Source: JADLGL01 sp963667605
Lineage (GTDB): Bacteria > Pseudomonadota > Alphaproteobacteria > Rhizobiales > Kaistiaceae
Reading direction: 5' to 3'
NCBI GenBank assembly: GCA_963667605.2
Contig: CAXXUZ010000003.1
Coordinates: 62,001-126,000, forward strand
Length of the DNA: 64,000 bases
Shown: piece by piece, positions 17,670 to 26,068 of the stretch
Layout: each line of letters starts with the position of its first letter
Numbering within the stretch: the first letter of the stretch is position 1
Position numbers and translations under genes: made by a program
Notes under the pieces: model-generated
Told to the model about the DNA's origin: nothing
The model's database searches: none
What the model saw: only the letters and a program-made list of their open reading frames with translations

Positions 17670-17743
17670 TGGCTGGGGGACTAGGATTCGAACCTAGACT
17701 GACGGAGTCAGAGTCCGTAGTTCTACCGTTAAACTATCCCCCA
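17670..17743 (-). tRNA. tRNA-Gln (anticodon CTG)
   Basis: On the minus strand a full cloverleaf is visible: acceptor TGGGGGA paired with TCCCCCA, D arm TAGTTTAACGGTAGAAC, anticodon stem ACGGA/TCCGT around loop CTCTGAC (anticodon CTG), and T arm with GGTTCGAATCC. The CCA end is encoded. The gene lies between the DUF2125-like gene and efp. Confidence 0.96.
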
Positions 17744-17882
17744 ACGGGATCAGGCAGTTAGAGAGACCGCCCGGAGCGAAGCGTCTTCAGGTAGCCAAGT
17801 GCTCGGCTAAGTGTCAACTGCCCCAGCGAGGGCGCGGAGGGGCCGCTTGGCTGCGCAATGGTGCATGCTGCCGTTCTGCTCG

Positions 17883-18452
17883 CTAATTCTTTGCCCGCTC
17901 GGCATAGCTGCCATCGGCGGTCATCACCACGATCTTGGTGCCGGCGGTGATATGCGGCGGCACCATGGTTTTGACACCGTTGGAGAGTGTTGCCGGCTTG
18001 TAGGAAGAGGACGCCGTCTGCCCTTTCACCGTCGGCTCGGTCTCAACCACCTCAAGCGTGACGCGCTGTGGCAGTTCGACAGCGACGGGAGTGCCTTCAT
18101 GCACCGACAGTTTTACCTTCATCCCCTCCTGTAGGAAGACCGCCTGATCTCCCAACATATCCGCCGGTACATTCACCTGCTCGAAGCTTTCCGGGTTCAT
18201 GAAGACCTGGCTGCCGTTGCTATCCTGGTAGAGATAGGTGAAATCGATATCCTCGACAAAGGCGCGCTCGACCTGTTCGGTGGTGCGGTAACGCTGCGAT
18301 ATTTTCACGCCGTCGGAAAGGCGGCGCATGTCGATTTGCGTGGTCGGCGTTCCCTTGCCCGGAAAGAAACTCTCCGCCGACAAGACCGCGTAAAGGCGGT
18401 CGTCGACTTCGAGGATGTTGCCTTTGCGGATATTGCTGGCAATGACTTTCAC
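17883..18452 (-). CDS. efp: Elongation factor P
   Basis: EF-P enters the ribosomal E site and relieves stalling at polyproline stretches. A GTG at 18452, preceded by a GGAAGGGG-type ribosome site, gives 189 aa starting VKVIASNIRKGN. The protein shows the KOW-like first domain with the modification loop FFPGKGTPTTQID, where K33 matches the lysine that is beta-lysylated in E. coli (K34). Two OB domains follow, ending TADGSYAERAKN. The modifying enzymes EpmA and EpmB are encoded divergently right beside it, which supports lysylation of K33 rather than rhamnosylation or an unmodified form. Confidence 0.97.
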   Translation of the reverse strand: MKVIASNIRKGNILEVDDRLYAVLSAESFFPGKGTPTTQIDMRRLSDGVKISQRYRTTEQVERAFVEDIDFTYLYQDSNGSQVFMNPESFEQVNVPADMLGDQAVFLQEGMKVKLSVHEGTPVAVELPQRVTLEVVETEPTVKGQTASSSYKPATLSNGVKTMVPPHITAGTKIVVMTADGSYAERAKN

Positions 18453-18566
18453 GATGAAGAACGCCCCTTCCCTGCCTGACGCGTCGGATGCCGGCGCGGA
18501 CCATAGCGTCGTGGCGCGAAATATCCAGCTGGCCATCCGCCGGCTGTGCCAAGCGCGTGACGCGCT

Positions 18567-19622
18567 GTGACCGCGGATCGCTGGTGGGACCGTGAACGGC
18601 ATGCTGCGCGGCGGGCGGTGCTACTGCGGCGCAATCGGATCAAGGCGGCGATCCGCGACTGGTTCGAAGCGCAGCGATTTGTGGAAGTCGAGACGGCGGT
18701 GCTGCAGATCTCGCCCGGCAATGAAACCCACCTCCACGCATTCGCGACCGAGCTTGTCGGCGGCGACGACCGATCGGCACCGATGTTCCTTCGAACTTCA
18801 CCGGAATTCGCCGCCAAGAAACTGCTGGCAGCCGGCGAGATGCGTATCTTCGAGTTCGCTCGGGTGTTCCGCAATCGTGAGCGGACCAGGCTGAACGTGC
18901 CCGAATTCACGATGCTGGAGTGGTATCGGAGTGGAGAAGTGTACGCGGCGCTGATGATCGACGCGATCGAAATCCTCCGAATCGCGGCAGGGGTGGCGCG
19001 CGTCAAGGCTCTCGCTGGTCGTTACGGGACCGCCGACCCGTACGCCAAACCGGAAGAGACGACGGTGGCGGAAGCGTTTCGACGGGAAGCTGGGATCGAT
19101 CTTCTTGCAACGTTGCATCCCGACGGATCGCCGCGGCGGAACGCACTCGCCGAGATAACCGAGACCGTCGGCATCAATGTTGTCGAGGACGATAGCTGGT
19201 CCGACATTTTCACCCGGGTGATGGCCGAGCGGATCGAGCCGAGGCTCGGCCAAGGCCGGCCAACGCTGTTGACCGACTATCCGGCCCCCGAGGCTGCCCT
19301 GGCGCGACCGAAGCCTAGCGATCCGAGATTGGCCGAGCGGTTCGAGATGTTCGTCGCTGGCGTAGAACTCGCCAATGGTTTTAGCGAGTTGACCGACCCC
19401 GACGAGCAGCGCCGCCGCTTCGAACAGAACATGGCGGAGAAGCAAGATCTCTATGGCGAGCGCTATCCGATCGACGAGGATTTCCTGGCAGCGCTTGCCG
19501 AGATGCCGCCAGCCGCAGGAGTGGCTCTTGGCTTCGATCGATTGGTGATGCTTTGCGTCGGCGCAGAGCGGATCGACGACGTGCAATGGTCTCCGGTGGC
19601 CGACCCACTGGCCGAGCCATAG
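18567..19622 (+). CDS. epmA: EF-P lysine aminoacylase EpmA (GenX/PoxA)
   Basis: EpmA is a class II lysyl-tRNA synthetase paralogue that ligates beta-lysine to EF-P. A GTG at 18567 gives 351 aa without the N-terminal anticodon-binding domain of LysS, as expected. Class II motifs are present: motif 1 around FVEVETAVLQISPGNETHL, motif 2 FLRTSPEFAAKKLL with FEFARVFRNRE, and motif 3 GVALGFDRLVMLCVGAERI. It is divergent from efp, 114 bases away, and followed nine bases later by epmB. Together they form a complete EF-P modification unit. Confidence 0.95.
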   Translation: MTADRWWDRERHAARRAVLLRRNRIKAAIRDWFEAQRFVEVETAVLQISPGNETHLHAFATELVGGDDRSAPMFLRTSPEFAAKKLLAAGEMRIFEFARVFRNRERTRLNVPEFTMLEWYRSGEVYAALMIDAIEILRIAAGVARVKALAGRYGTADPYAKPEETTVAEAFRREAGIDLLATLHPDGSPRRNALAEITETVGINVVEDDSWSDIFTRVMAERIEPRLGQGRPTLLTDYPAPEAALARPKPSDPRLAERFEMFVAGVELANGFSELTDPDEQRRRFEQNMAEKQDLYGERYPIDEDFLAALAEMPPAAGVALGFDRLVMLCVGAERIDDVQWSPVADPLAEP

Positions 19623-19631
19623 TCTGCGCGG

Positions 19632-20687
19632 ATGGATAAGACTTACCGTTCCGTCCGCAAGCTAACCGAGGCCGGGCTGGTTTCGGCCGACGGAGCGAGC
19701 CGGCTCCTGCCGGTCGCGGAACGCTATGCCATTGCCGTCACAGAGAACATGGCGGCACTTATCGATCGCGACCACGCCGGCGATCCGATCGGCAAACAGT
19801 TCCTGCCCGATCCTCGCGAACTTGAGACGCGGCCGGAAGAGCGAATCGACCCAATCGGCGACGAAGCCCACTCACCGATCAAGGGCATCGTCCACCGATA
19901 TCCCGATCGGGTGTTGCTGAAGCCGATCCACAGCTGTCCGGTGTACTGCCGCTTCTGCTTTCGGCGCGAGATGGTCGGGCCCGGCGGTGAGGCGCTCACC
20001 GTCGCTGAAACCGGCGCGGCGATCGATTATGTGCGCTCCCGTCCCGAGATTTGGGAAGTGATCGTCACCGGCGGCGATCCTTTGATGCTCTCCGCGCGGC
20101 GCATCCGTGAGATCGGCGCCGCGTTTGATCGGATCGATCATGTCAGGGTGCTGCGCTGGCATAGCCGGGTACCGATCGCCGACCCTGAAAAGATTACCGA
20201 AGAACTCGCTTCCGCGTTGGCCTCTTCCACCAGATCTGTGTGGCTGGCGGTGCATTGCAACCATCCCCGCGAACTCACCGCTGCGGCCACCGCCGCGCTG
20301 CAGCGGTTGGCGGCAGCCGGTGTTGTGATGATCAGCCAGACCGTTTTGCTTAAGGGGGTCAATGACGATGCAGCGGTGCTCGAACAGCTGATGCGCGGCC
20401 TGGTCGAGCGCGGCGTCCGGCCATATTATCTGCACCAGTTGGATCTCGCGCCCGGCACCGACCATTTCCGCGTGAGCGTCGCCGCGGGCCAAGAAATCGT
20501 GAGGGTGCTACGTGGCCGGCTCTCGGGCATTGCCCAGCCGCTCTATGTCCTCGACATTCCCGGCGGTCATGGAAAGGTTCCGATCGGTCCAAACTACGTC
20601 GAGGACGCGCTTGGTGGCGGTCTCACCATCAACGACCCAAATTCTGCCGCACACTCCTATCCGCCAAGAGGAGCCGATAGGTTTTGA
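19632..20687 (+). CDS. epmB: EF-P beta-lysylation protein EpmB (lysine 2,3-aminomutase family, radical SAM)
   Basis: EpmB converts lysine to beta-lysine, the donor for EpmA. The 351-aa protein carries the radical SAM cluster motif CPVYCRFCFRR (CxxxCxxC) near residue 105, the PLP and SAM regions EVIVTGGDPLMLS and LRWHSRVP, and the C-terminal DIPGGHGKVPIGPNY typical of the aminomutase family. It lacks the zinc-binding extension of clostridial KamA, which fits EpmB. It starts nine bases after epmA. About 206 bases without a gene separate it from pssA on the other strand. Confidence 0.94.
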   Translation: MDKTYRSVRKLTEAGLVSADGASRLLPVAERYAIAVTENMAALIDRDHAGDPIGKQFLPDPRELETRPEERIDPIGDEAHSPIKGIVHRYPDRVLLKPIHSCPVYCRFCFRREMVGPGGEALTVAETGAAIDYVRSRPEIWEVIVTGGDPLMLSARRIREIGAAFDRIDHVRVLRWHSRVPIADPEKITEELASALASSTRSVWLAVHCNHPRELTAAATAALQRLAAAGVVMISQTVLLKGVNDDAAVLEQLMRGLVERGVRPYYLHQLDLAPGTDHFRVSVAAGQEIVRVLRGRLSGIAQPLYVLDIPGGHGKVPIGPNYVEDALGGGLTINDPNSAAHSYPPRGADRF

Positions 20688-20893
20688 GCCTTGTCGGTAA
20701 TCTCCGATTAACCCGGACCCTAGCAAGCTGAGTTCAGAAGAGCGAATTTGGGGGCCAGAGCACCGAAATGGGACACCAACAAGAGAAGCAGCAGCAAGTG
20801 CAGCCGAACTCAACGACCGATGGTCAGGTTGCCAACCTACGAAGCCTGTTAGAGCTGATGATCCACGCCAATGCGGTCGGGGCGCTCGAAGCC

Positions 20894-21802
20894 CTAAGGA
20901 CCGCGTTTCCGCGAGCGACTCTTGAACGGGGGCCTGCCCCATTCGCCGAACGGCATATCCCGCACCGGTAGTTGTTCTACGTTGCTGGTGTCTGCCGGTG
21001 CCGCCAACGCCGATTGCATCTGATCCTGCCAGGACCGCCACGACAACGGCATCACTGCAAGATAGGCGAGCGACCCTATCGCCAGCGCCAACCAGGTGAA
21101 GCTGAATAACAGCCCGACGACGATGATCAGGATGATGAACATCGGGGCCACTAAGTCGCGCGGGATCATCCGCCCGATCAGCCTACCCGACCAGGTCGGC
21201 ACCCGGCTGACCATCAACAGCGCGATCCCGACCAAATAGATCATTGTAAGGGGCGCGGTCCAAACCCCGTGTGGTACGCCGACGAGCTCGAGATAGAGCG
21301 GCAGAAAGGCAATAACGGCCCCAGCCGGCGCCGGCACGCCCACGAAATAGCCTTTCTGCCAGGCCGGCCGCTCGGGCCCCTCAAGTGCCGCGTTGAAGCG
21401 GGCCAATCGCAGGGCGGCACAAATCGCGAAGATCAGTCCGGCAACCCAGCCGATCGAGCCGATATCGGACAACGCCCAGACGAACAGCAAGACTGCCGGG
21501 GCAACGCCGAAATTGACGAAGTCGGCCAGGGAATCGAGCTGGGCTCCGAAGCGAGATGTCGAGCGAAGCAACCTGGCGACACGGCCGTCGATCCCGTCCA
21601 ATGCGGCAGCAAACAGGATCGCATAGATCGCGATATCGAACCGGCCCTCGATCGCAAATCTGATCGCGGTCAGCCCGGCGGAAAGCGCCAGAAGCGTGAC
21701 GAAATTTGGCAACAGCAACCGTATCGGTATTTGCCGCAATTGCCGCGGTCGCGGTCTCGGCGAGACGCCTTCGGGATCGAATGGCGGGAAAAACCGAGCC
21801 AA
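20894..21802 (-). CDS. pssA: CDP-diacylglycerol-serine O-phosphatidyltransferase
   Basis: PssA makes phosphatidylserine in the inner membrane, the precursor of phosphatidylethanolamine. The 302-aa protein has about eight hydrophobic spans. The CDP-alcohol phosphotransferase signature D-G-x2-A-R-x8-G-x3-D-x3-D is seen as DGIDGRVARLLRSTSRFG followed by AQLDSLAD. The C-terminal tail is polar and basic. It starts two bases after the psd stop on the same strand, so the two enzymes that act in sequence are co-expressed. Confidence 0.95.
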   Translation of the reverse strand: MARFFPPFDPEGVSPRPRPRQLRQIPIRLLLPNFVTLLALSAGLTAIRFAIEGRFDIAIYAILFAAALDGIDGRVARLLRSTSRFGAQLDSLADFVNFGVAPAVLLFVWALSDIGSIGWVAGLIFAICAALRLARFNAALEGPERPAWQKGYFVGVPAPAGAVIAFLPLYLELVGVPHGVWTAPLTMIYLVGIALLMVSRVPTWSGRLIGRMIPRDLVAPMFIILIIVVGLLFSFTWLALAIGSLAYLAVMPLSWRSWQDQMQSALAAPADTSNVEQLPVRDMPFGEWGRPPFKSRSRKRGP

Positions 21803-21804
21803 GC

Positions 21805-22503
21805 TTAATCAACCCTTACCGGCCAGCCGGCAACGCCGCCGAACCAAGCTATCGTGGTTTCGCCCGCGATTGCCGTCTGCCCCTGATTGACGGTTATCGC
21901 CGCACCCGCTGGCAGATAGACGTCGAGCCGCGAACCGAAGCGAATCATGCCGAATCGCTGGCCGCCGACTATTTCCTCGCCCTCGCTGGTCCACGACAAG
22001 ATCCGGCGCGCCACCATTCCGGCGATCTGGACAACGCCGACGCGGCCATGCTGGCTTTCGATGACCACGCAATTGCGTTCATTATCTTCGCTGGCCTTGT
22101 CGAGATCAGCGTTGACAAACTTGCCGGGCTTGTAGGCTACCCGCGCGACCCGACCGGCCACCGGGGCTCGGTTCACGTGACAATCAAATATGCTCATGAA
22201 CACTGAGACCCGGGGTAAAGGATCGGTGCCGAGGCCGAGTTCGGCCGGCGGAACGGCTGGACTGGTGGCGGCGACAACGCCATCGGCGGGGCTCAGGACG
22301 AGATTGGCATCTTGTGGGCTAACCCGGGGCGGATCACGGAAGAAATATGCCATCCACGCGGTGACGATGGCCCCGATCCAAAACAGCGATGACCACAGCA
22401 GGCCAAGAGCAATGGCCATGATCCCGGCGATTACGATGTATGGATAGCCCTCGTGCCGCACCGGGACGAAAGCTTTGCGAATTGAATCAATAATGGAGTC
22501 CAT
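21805..22503 (-). CDS. psd: Phosphatidylserine decarboxylase (archaetidylserine-type, pyruvoyl)
   Basis: Psd turns phosphatidylserine into phosphatidylethanolamine. The ATG at 22503 gives 232 aa, the short form used by many alphaproteobacteria, with two hydrophobic spans near residues 20-55. Key stretches are LVLSPADGVVAA, FMSIFDCHVNRAPVAG and FGMIRFGSRLDVYLP, where the GS pair is the expected self-cleavage site giving the pyruvoyl group on the alpha chain. It precedes pssA with almost no gap; upstream lies a 125-base gap to the ABC transporter gene on the same strand. Confidence 0.94.
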   Translation of the reverse strand: MDSIIDSIRKAFVPVRHEGYPYIVIAGIMAIALGLLWSSLFWIGAIVTAWMAYFFRDPPRVSPQDANLVLSPADGVVAATSPAVPPAELGLGTDPLPRVSVFMSIFDCHVNRAPVAGRVARVAYKPGKFVNADLDKASEDNERNCVVIESQHGRVGVVQIAGMVARRILSWTSEGEEIVGGQRFGMIRFGSRLDVYLPAGAAITVNQGQTAIAGETTIAWFGGVAGWPVRVD

Positions 22504-22628
22504 GCCTCGCAGGCCGCACAATCAAGCATGTCACAATGGCGATATGTATTGTTGATCAAGCACGAATAAAAGCGGCTGTGAAGGGGCCTGGCGCGGCTGA
22601 GGCGTCCGCGTGAGCAAACGCACCAGCC

Positions 22629-24551
22629 CTATTCGGCCGCTGTCGCCGATTCAACATCACTGACGGGATCGAGATAGCCCTGATTGTCTCTTTCGCGCGC
22701 GATCCGAAGCCGTTCGGCGGCTGCGGCGGCTTCTTGTTGCCGATTCCACATGCTGGCATAAAGCCCAGCCTGATCGAGCAAATCGCCATGGCCACCGCGC
22801 TCGATGATCTGACCGTCCTGCAATACGATGATTTGATCGGCATGAATCACAGTCGACAGTCGGTGGGCGATGGCCAAGGTCGTCCGATCGGCGGCAACCC
22901 GGTCAAGCGCGCCTTGGATCTCACGCTCGGTGTGGCTGTCGAGCGCCGACGTTGCCTCGTCCAGCACCAGGATCGGCGGGCCTTTCAATATCGTTCGGGC
23001 GATTGCGACTCGCTGTTTCTCGCCGCCGGACAGTTTCAATCCGCGTTCCCCCACTTCGGTGTCATAGCCATCGGGGAGGCCGTCGATGAACTCGGCGATC
23101 TGGGCCGCAGCGGCGGCCGCGCGAACCTCTTCGTCGCTCGCCGAGGGTCGGCCATAATGGATGTTGTAAGCGATGGTGTCGTTGAACAGCACCGTGTCCT
23201 GCGGCACCATGCCAATCGCTGTCCGCAGTGAGTCCTGGGCGACTTCACGAATGTCCTGACCGTCAATCGTGATCCGGCCGCCGGTGACCTCGTAGAAGCG
23301 GAAGAGCAGCCGCGAGATGGTCGATTTGCCGGCGCCCGACGGCCCGACAATCGCGACATTGTGGCCGGCGGGCACCTCGAAAGTGACGCCTTTCAGGATC
23401 GGGCGGACGGAATCATAGTGAAACGACACATTCTCGAAGCGCACAGTGGCGTCACGGATAATCAGTGGCGGCGAGCCCGGTTTGTCCATGACCTCGCTCG
23501 GTACCTCCAGAAGATCGAACATCGCTTCGATGTCGGCTAGGCCCTGCCGAATTTCGCGATAGAGCATGCCGATGAAGTGGAGCGGAATCGAAAGCTGAAT
23601 CAACAACGCGTTGATCAGCACGAAATCGCCGATCGTCTTCTCTCCATTGAACACCGCGGTCGCGGCCATCGCCATCACCGTGGTCATCCCCGCGGTGAAG
23701 ATCACTGTCTGGCCTAGATTGAGCCAGGCCAGCGAAGTCCAGGTCTTGGTCGCCGCCGCCTGGTAACGCTCCATCGATCGGTCATAGCGCTGGGCTTCCA
23801 TCCGCTCATTGCCGAAATACTTAACCGTCTCGAAATTGAGCAGTGAGTCGACTGCCTTAGAGTTGGCATCGGTATCGGACTCATTCATCTCTCGCCTGAT
23901 CTTGATCCGGCGATCGGACGCTTTGACCGTGAACCAGACATAAAGGGTGATCATCACGGCCACGACCGCCAAATAGGACAGGCCGAAATGGTAGCCGATG
24001 ATGCCGGCGGCGAGCGCGAATTCGAGGATCGTCGGCAATGTCGAGAGGATGGTGTGACGGACCATCGACTCGATGCCATTGGTGCCGCGGGTAATAAGGC
24101 GGGCAAGGCCGCCGGTCCGCCGTTCGAGATGATAGCGGAGCGAGAGCTGGTGAATGTGGACGAAGACGCGGAACGCGAGCCGTCGCACCGCGTGCTGGCC
24201 GACCTTGGCAAATAGCGCATCGCGCAGCTGAGTGAACCCGGTGCTCATGACCCGGCCCAAACCATATGCAACGACCAGCATCACCGGCGTCGCCACTGCG
24301 GCAACGATCACGGCATTCGGCCCAGCCCCATTCGTCGGCACCAACGCGTCGGTGGCCCATTTGTAGAGGAAGGGCACCAGCACGGTCCCGACCTTTGCCA
24401 CAACCAGTGCCGACAAGGAAAGGATGACGCGCCGCTTCAAATCAGGGCGGTCGGAGGGCCACATAAACGGCCAGAGATTGCGGATTGCCGCGAGGGTGGC
24501 GCCACGATCGGCCGAAACTCGGCGCGGGCGGTTATTAGTGGCGTCGGTCAT
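22629..24551 (-). CDS. Atm1/HMT1-type ABC half-transporter (ATP-binding and permease domains)
   Basis: The 640-aa protein has an exporter-type six-helix membrane domain (residues about 35-340) and a nucleotide-binding domain with Walker A GPSGAGKST, Q loop GMVPQDTVLFNDT, signature LSGGEKQR, Walker B ILVLDEATSALD and H loop IAHRLST. The stretch DSLLNFETVKYFGNE is characteristic of the Atm1/ABCB7 group, which exports glutathione-linked sulfur or metal compounds in alphaproteobacteria and mitochondria. It works as a homodimer in the inner membrane. gor (glutathione reductase) is elsewhere in the window but not linked. Confidence 0.92.
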   Translation of the reverse strand: MTDATNNRPRRVSADRGATLAAIRNLWPFMWPSDRPDLKRRVILSLSALVVAKVGTVLVPFLYKWATDALVPTNGAGPNAVIVAAVATPVMLVVAYGLGRVMSTGFTQLRDALFAKVGQHAVRRLAFRVFVHIHQLSLRYHLERRTGGLARLITRGTNGIESMVRHTILSTLPTILEFALAAGIIGYHFGLSYLAVVAVMITLYVWFTVKASDRRIKIRREMNESDTDANSKAVDSLLNFETVKYFGNERMEAQRYDRSMERYQAAATKTWTSLAWLNLGQTVIFTAGMTTVMAMAATAVFNGEKTIGDFVLINALLIQLSIPLHFIGMLYREIRQGLADIEAMFDLLEVPSEVMDKPGSPPLIIRDATVRFENVSFHYDSVRPILKGVTFEVPAGHNVAIVGPSGAGKSTISRLLFRFYEVTGGRITIDGQDIREVAQDSLRTAIGMVPQDTVLFNDTIAYNIHYGRPSASDEEVRAAAAAAQIAEFIDGLPDGYDTEVGERGLKLSGGEKQRVAIARTILKGPPILVLDEATSALDSHTEREIQGALDRVAADRTTLAIAHRLSTVIHADQIIVLQDGQIIERGGHGDLLDQAGLYASMWNRQQEAAAAAERLRIARERDNQGYLDPVSDVESATAAE

Positions 24552-24662
24552 AGAAGATCATCGTAGTCAGAGGGAATTGCTCGAGTGAGGCGCGACGGGT
24601 CCTGATGTCGTGCCGAACGGCCTTAAAAGCAAGCTCCCACCGTAATTTCGGGATGGGCCACT

Positions 24663-25334
24663 CTAATTGCCGACGAGATCGGGAATGAGCAGAATTTGCC
24701 CCGGCTGCAACACGTGGACATTGCGAATTTGGTCGCGATTGGCATCGGCTATCAGCGGATAGAGTGCCCCGTCGCCGTAGAACTGCGTGGCGATGTACCA
24801 AAGGGTGTCGCCGCGCTGGACAATGGCTCGGAGTGGCCCGGTGAGTATACCCTCGACAACAACGGGCGCCCCGACGCCGAAGGCGATCGTGATCTGAAGA
24901 TCGGCAAGTGTGAAACCGCCAGCCGGCTGAGGGGCGAATGGCGGTGAGGCCGCAGCCGCGGTCTCCGGCACGATGACTGAGATTAGCGTGTCCGAAAGCA
25001 GCTGGTACCGACCGTCAGCGGTGGTGATGCGAATGACGAGTTCATAGGTGCCGGGAGCAAGGCCGTCGCCTAAGGCCACCATCCACTCGCCGAGTTGGTT
25101 TGCTTCGGCGCGGGCGATGACAGCGGTGCCTAACAAGAGCTCGATTCGCGCGCCGGGTTCGGCAATCCCAACCACGACATTGCGGCCCGATGGTTCGATA
25201 GTGACGATGTCAAACCAGGTCGGCGTGACATCAGCACCAAGTTTGGGATCGAGTTGGGCAAGCGCAGCCGGGCTGCCCAGCAATAAGAATGCTGAGATCA
25301 GCCACAAGGTCCAAATTGATCGATTGACGTTCAT
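24663..25334 (-). CDS. Secreted LysM-domain protein
   Basis: The ATG at 25334 gives 223 aa with a signal peptide (TLWLISAFLLLGSPAALAQ). The middle part is beta-rich and Ig-like (VVVGIAEPGARIELLLG, GEWMVALGDGLAPGTYELVI), resembling the domain often paired with LysM in alphaproteobacteria. The C-terminus is a LysM peptidoglycan-binding module (AIVQRGDTLWYIATQFYG to PGQILLIPDLVGN). It probably binds the cell wall in the periplasm; no catalytic domain is seen. It is downstream of no gene on its strand; the LOG gene is divergent. Confidence 0.85.
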   Translation of the reverse strand: MNVNRSIWTLWLISAFLLLGSPAALAQLDPKLGADVTPTWFDIVTIEPSGRNVVVGIAEPGARIELLLGTAVIARAEANQLGEWMVALGDGLAPGTYELVIRITTADGRYQLLSDTLISVIVPETAAAASPPFAPQPAGGFTLADLQITIAFGVGAPVVVEGILTGPLRAIVQRGDTLWYIATQFYGDGALYPLIADANRDQIRNVHVLQPGQILLIPDLVGN

Positions 25335-25459
25335 CCAAGACGCGCCGGCAGCCAAGAAACCATGCCCGACAACAACCTAGCACAGGCGCCGGATCAATTT
25401 GGAGACTCCGAGCCAATGGGTCGCTTGACCCCGGCCCCACCGCGAGCCACTAGGGGCCG

Positions 25460-26065
25460 ATGAAGGTGGAAAGCATCTGCGTCTATTGCGGCTCGGCCGT
25501 AGGCGATGATCCGATCTTCACCGAAGCCGCCGAGCGATTCGGTGCGGTGCTGGCCCAGTCCGGCATTCGGCTCGTCTATGGCGGCGGCTCGATCGGGCTG
25601 ATGGGCGTCCTCGCTCGTTCGGCGCTGCGGCATGGCGGTCAGGTGCTGGGAATCATCCCGGGCTTCCTCAAGGATCGCGAGCTTGCCCTTGGTGAAGTCT
25701 CGAAAATGATTGTGACCGACGATATGCACGCGCGAAAGCGGGCAATGTTCGAGCACTCTCATGCTTTTGTCGCTCTGCCGGGCGGCATCGGTACGCTTGA
25801 GGAGACGGTCGAGATGATGACCTGGATCCGGCTTGGGCAACACCGCAAACCGATCGTCCTTGCCAATCTACAGCGCTTCTGGGATCCGCTGATCGTTCTA
25901 TTGCGGCACATGACGGCGGCCGGCTTTCTCAACGGCTCGGGCAACCATGACGACCCCTATCAGGTCGTTGGCGAAATCGATGAGGTTCTGCCGATGCTCC
26001 TGAGGGCGGCCGAGCCCGTCCCGCCCCGGCTTGATGCCATAGTCCGCGATGCCGGACTGTTCTAG
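25460..26065 (+). CDS. LOG family protein (TIGR00730, cytokinin riboside 5'-monophosphate phosphoribohydrolase-like)
   Basis: This is a 201-aa Rossmann-like protein with the two family motifs: a GGG.S loop (VYGGGSIGLMGVLA) and PGGIGTLEETVEMMTW, which holds the PGGxGTxxE catalytic signature. Plant and bacterial relatives split AMP-type nucleotides to base and ribose phosphate. The start at 25460 gives the usual MKVESICVYCGSAVG opening. It converges with cimA, three bases between stops. The physiological substrate in bacteria of this type is not known. Confidence 0.92.
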   Translation: MKVESICVYCGSAVGDDPIFTEAAERFGAVLAQSGIRLVYGGGSIGLMGVLARSALRHGGQVLGIIPGFLKDRELALGEVSKMIVTDDMHARKRAMFEHSHAFVALPGGIGTLEETVEMMTWIRLGQHRKPIVLANLQRFWDPLIVLLRHMTAAGFLNGSGNHDDPYQVVGEIDEVLPMLLRAAEPVPPRLDAIVRDAGLF

Positions 26066-26068
26066 CGG

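Noticed and set aside
20768..20971. Small plus-strand frame after epmB
   Set aside because: It overlaps the end of pssA, has no family signal, and its glutamine-rich start looks like chance.
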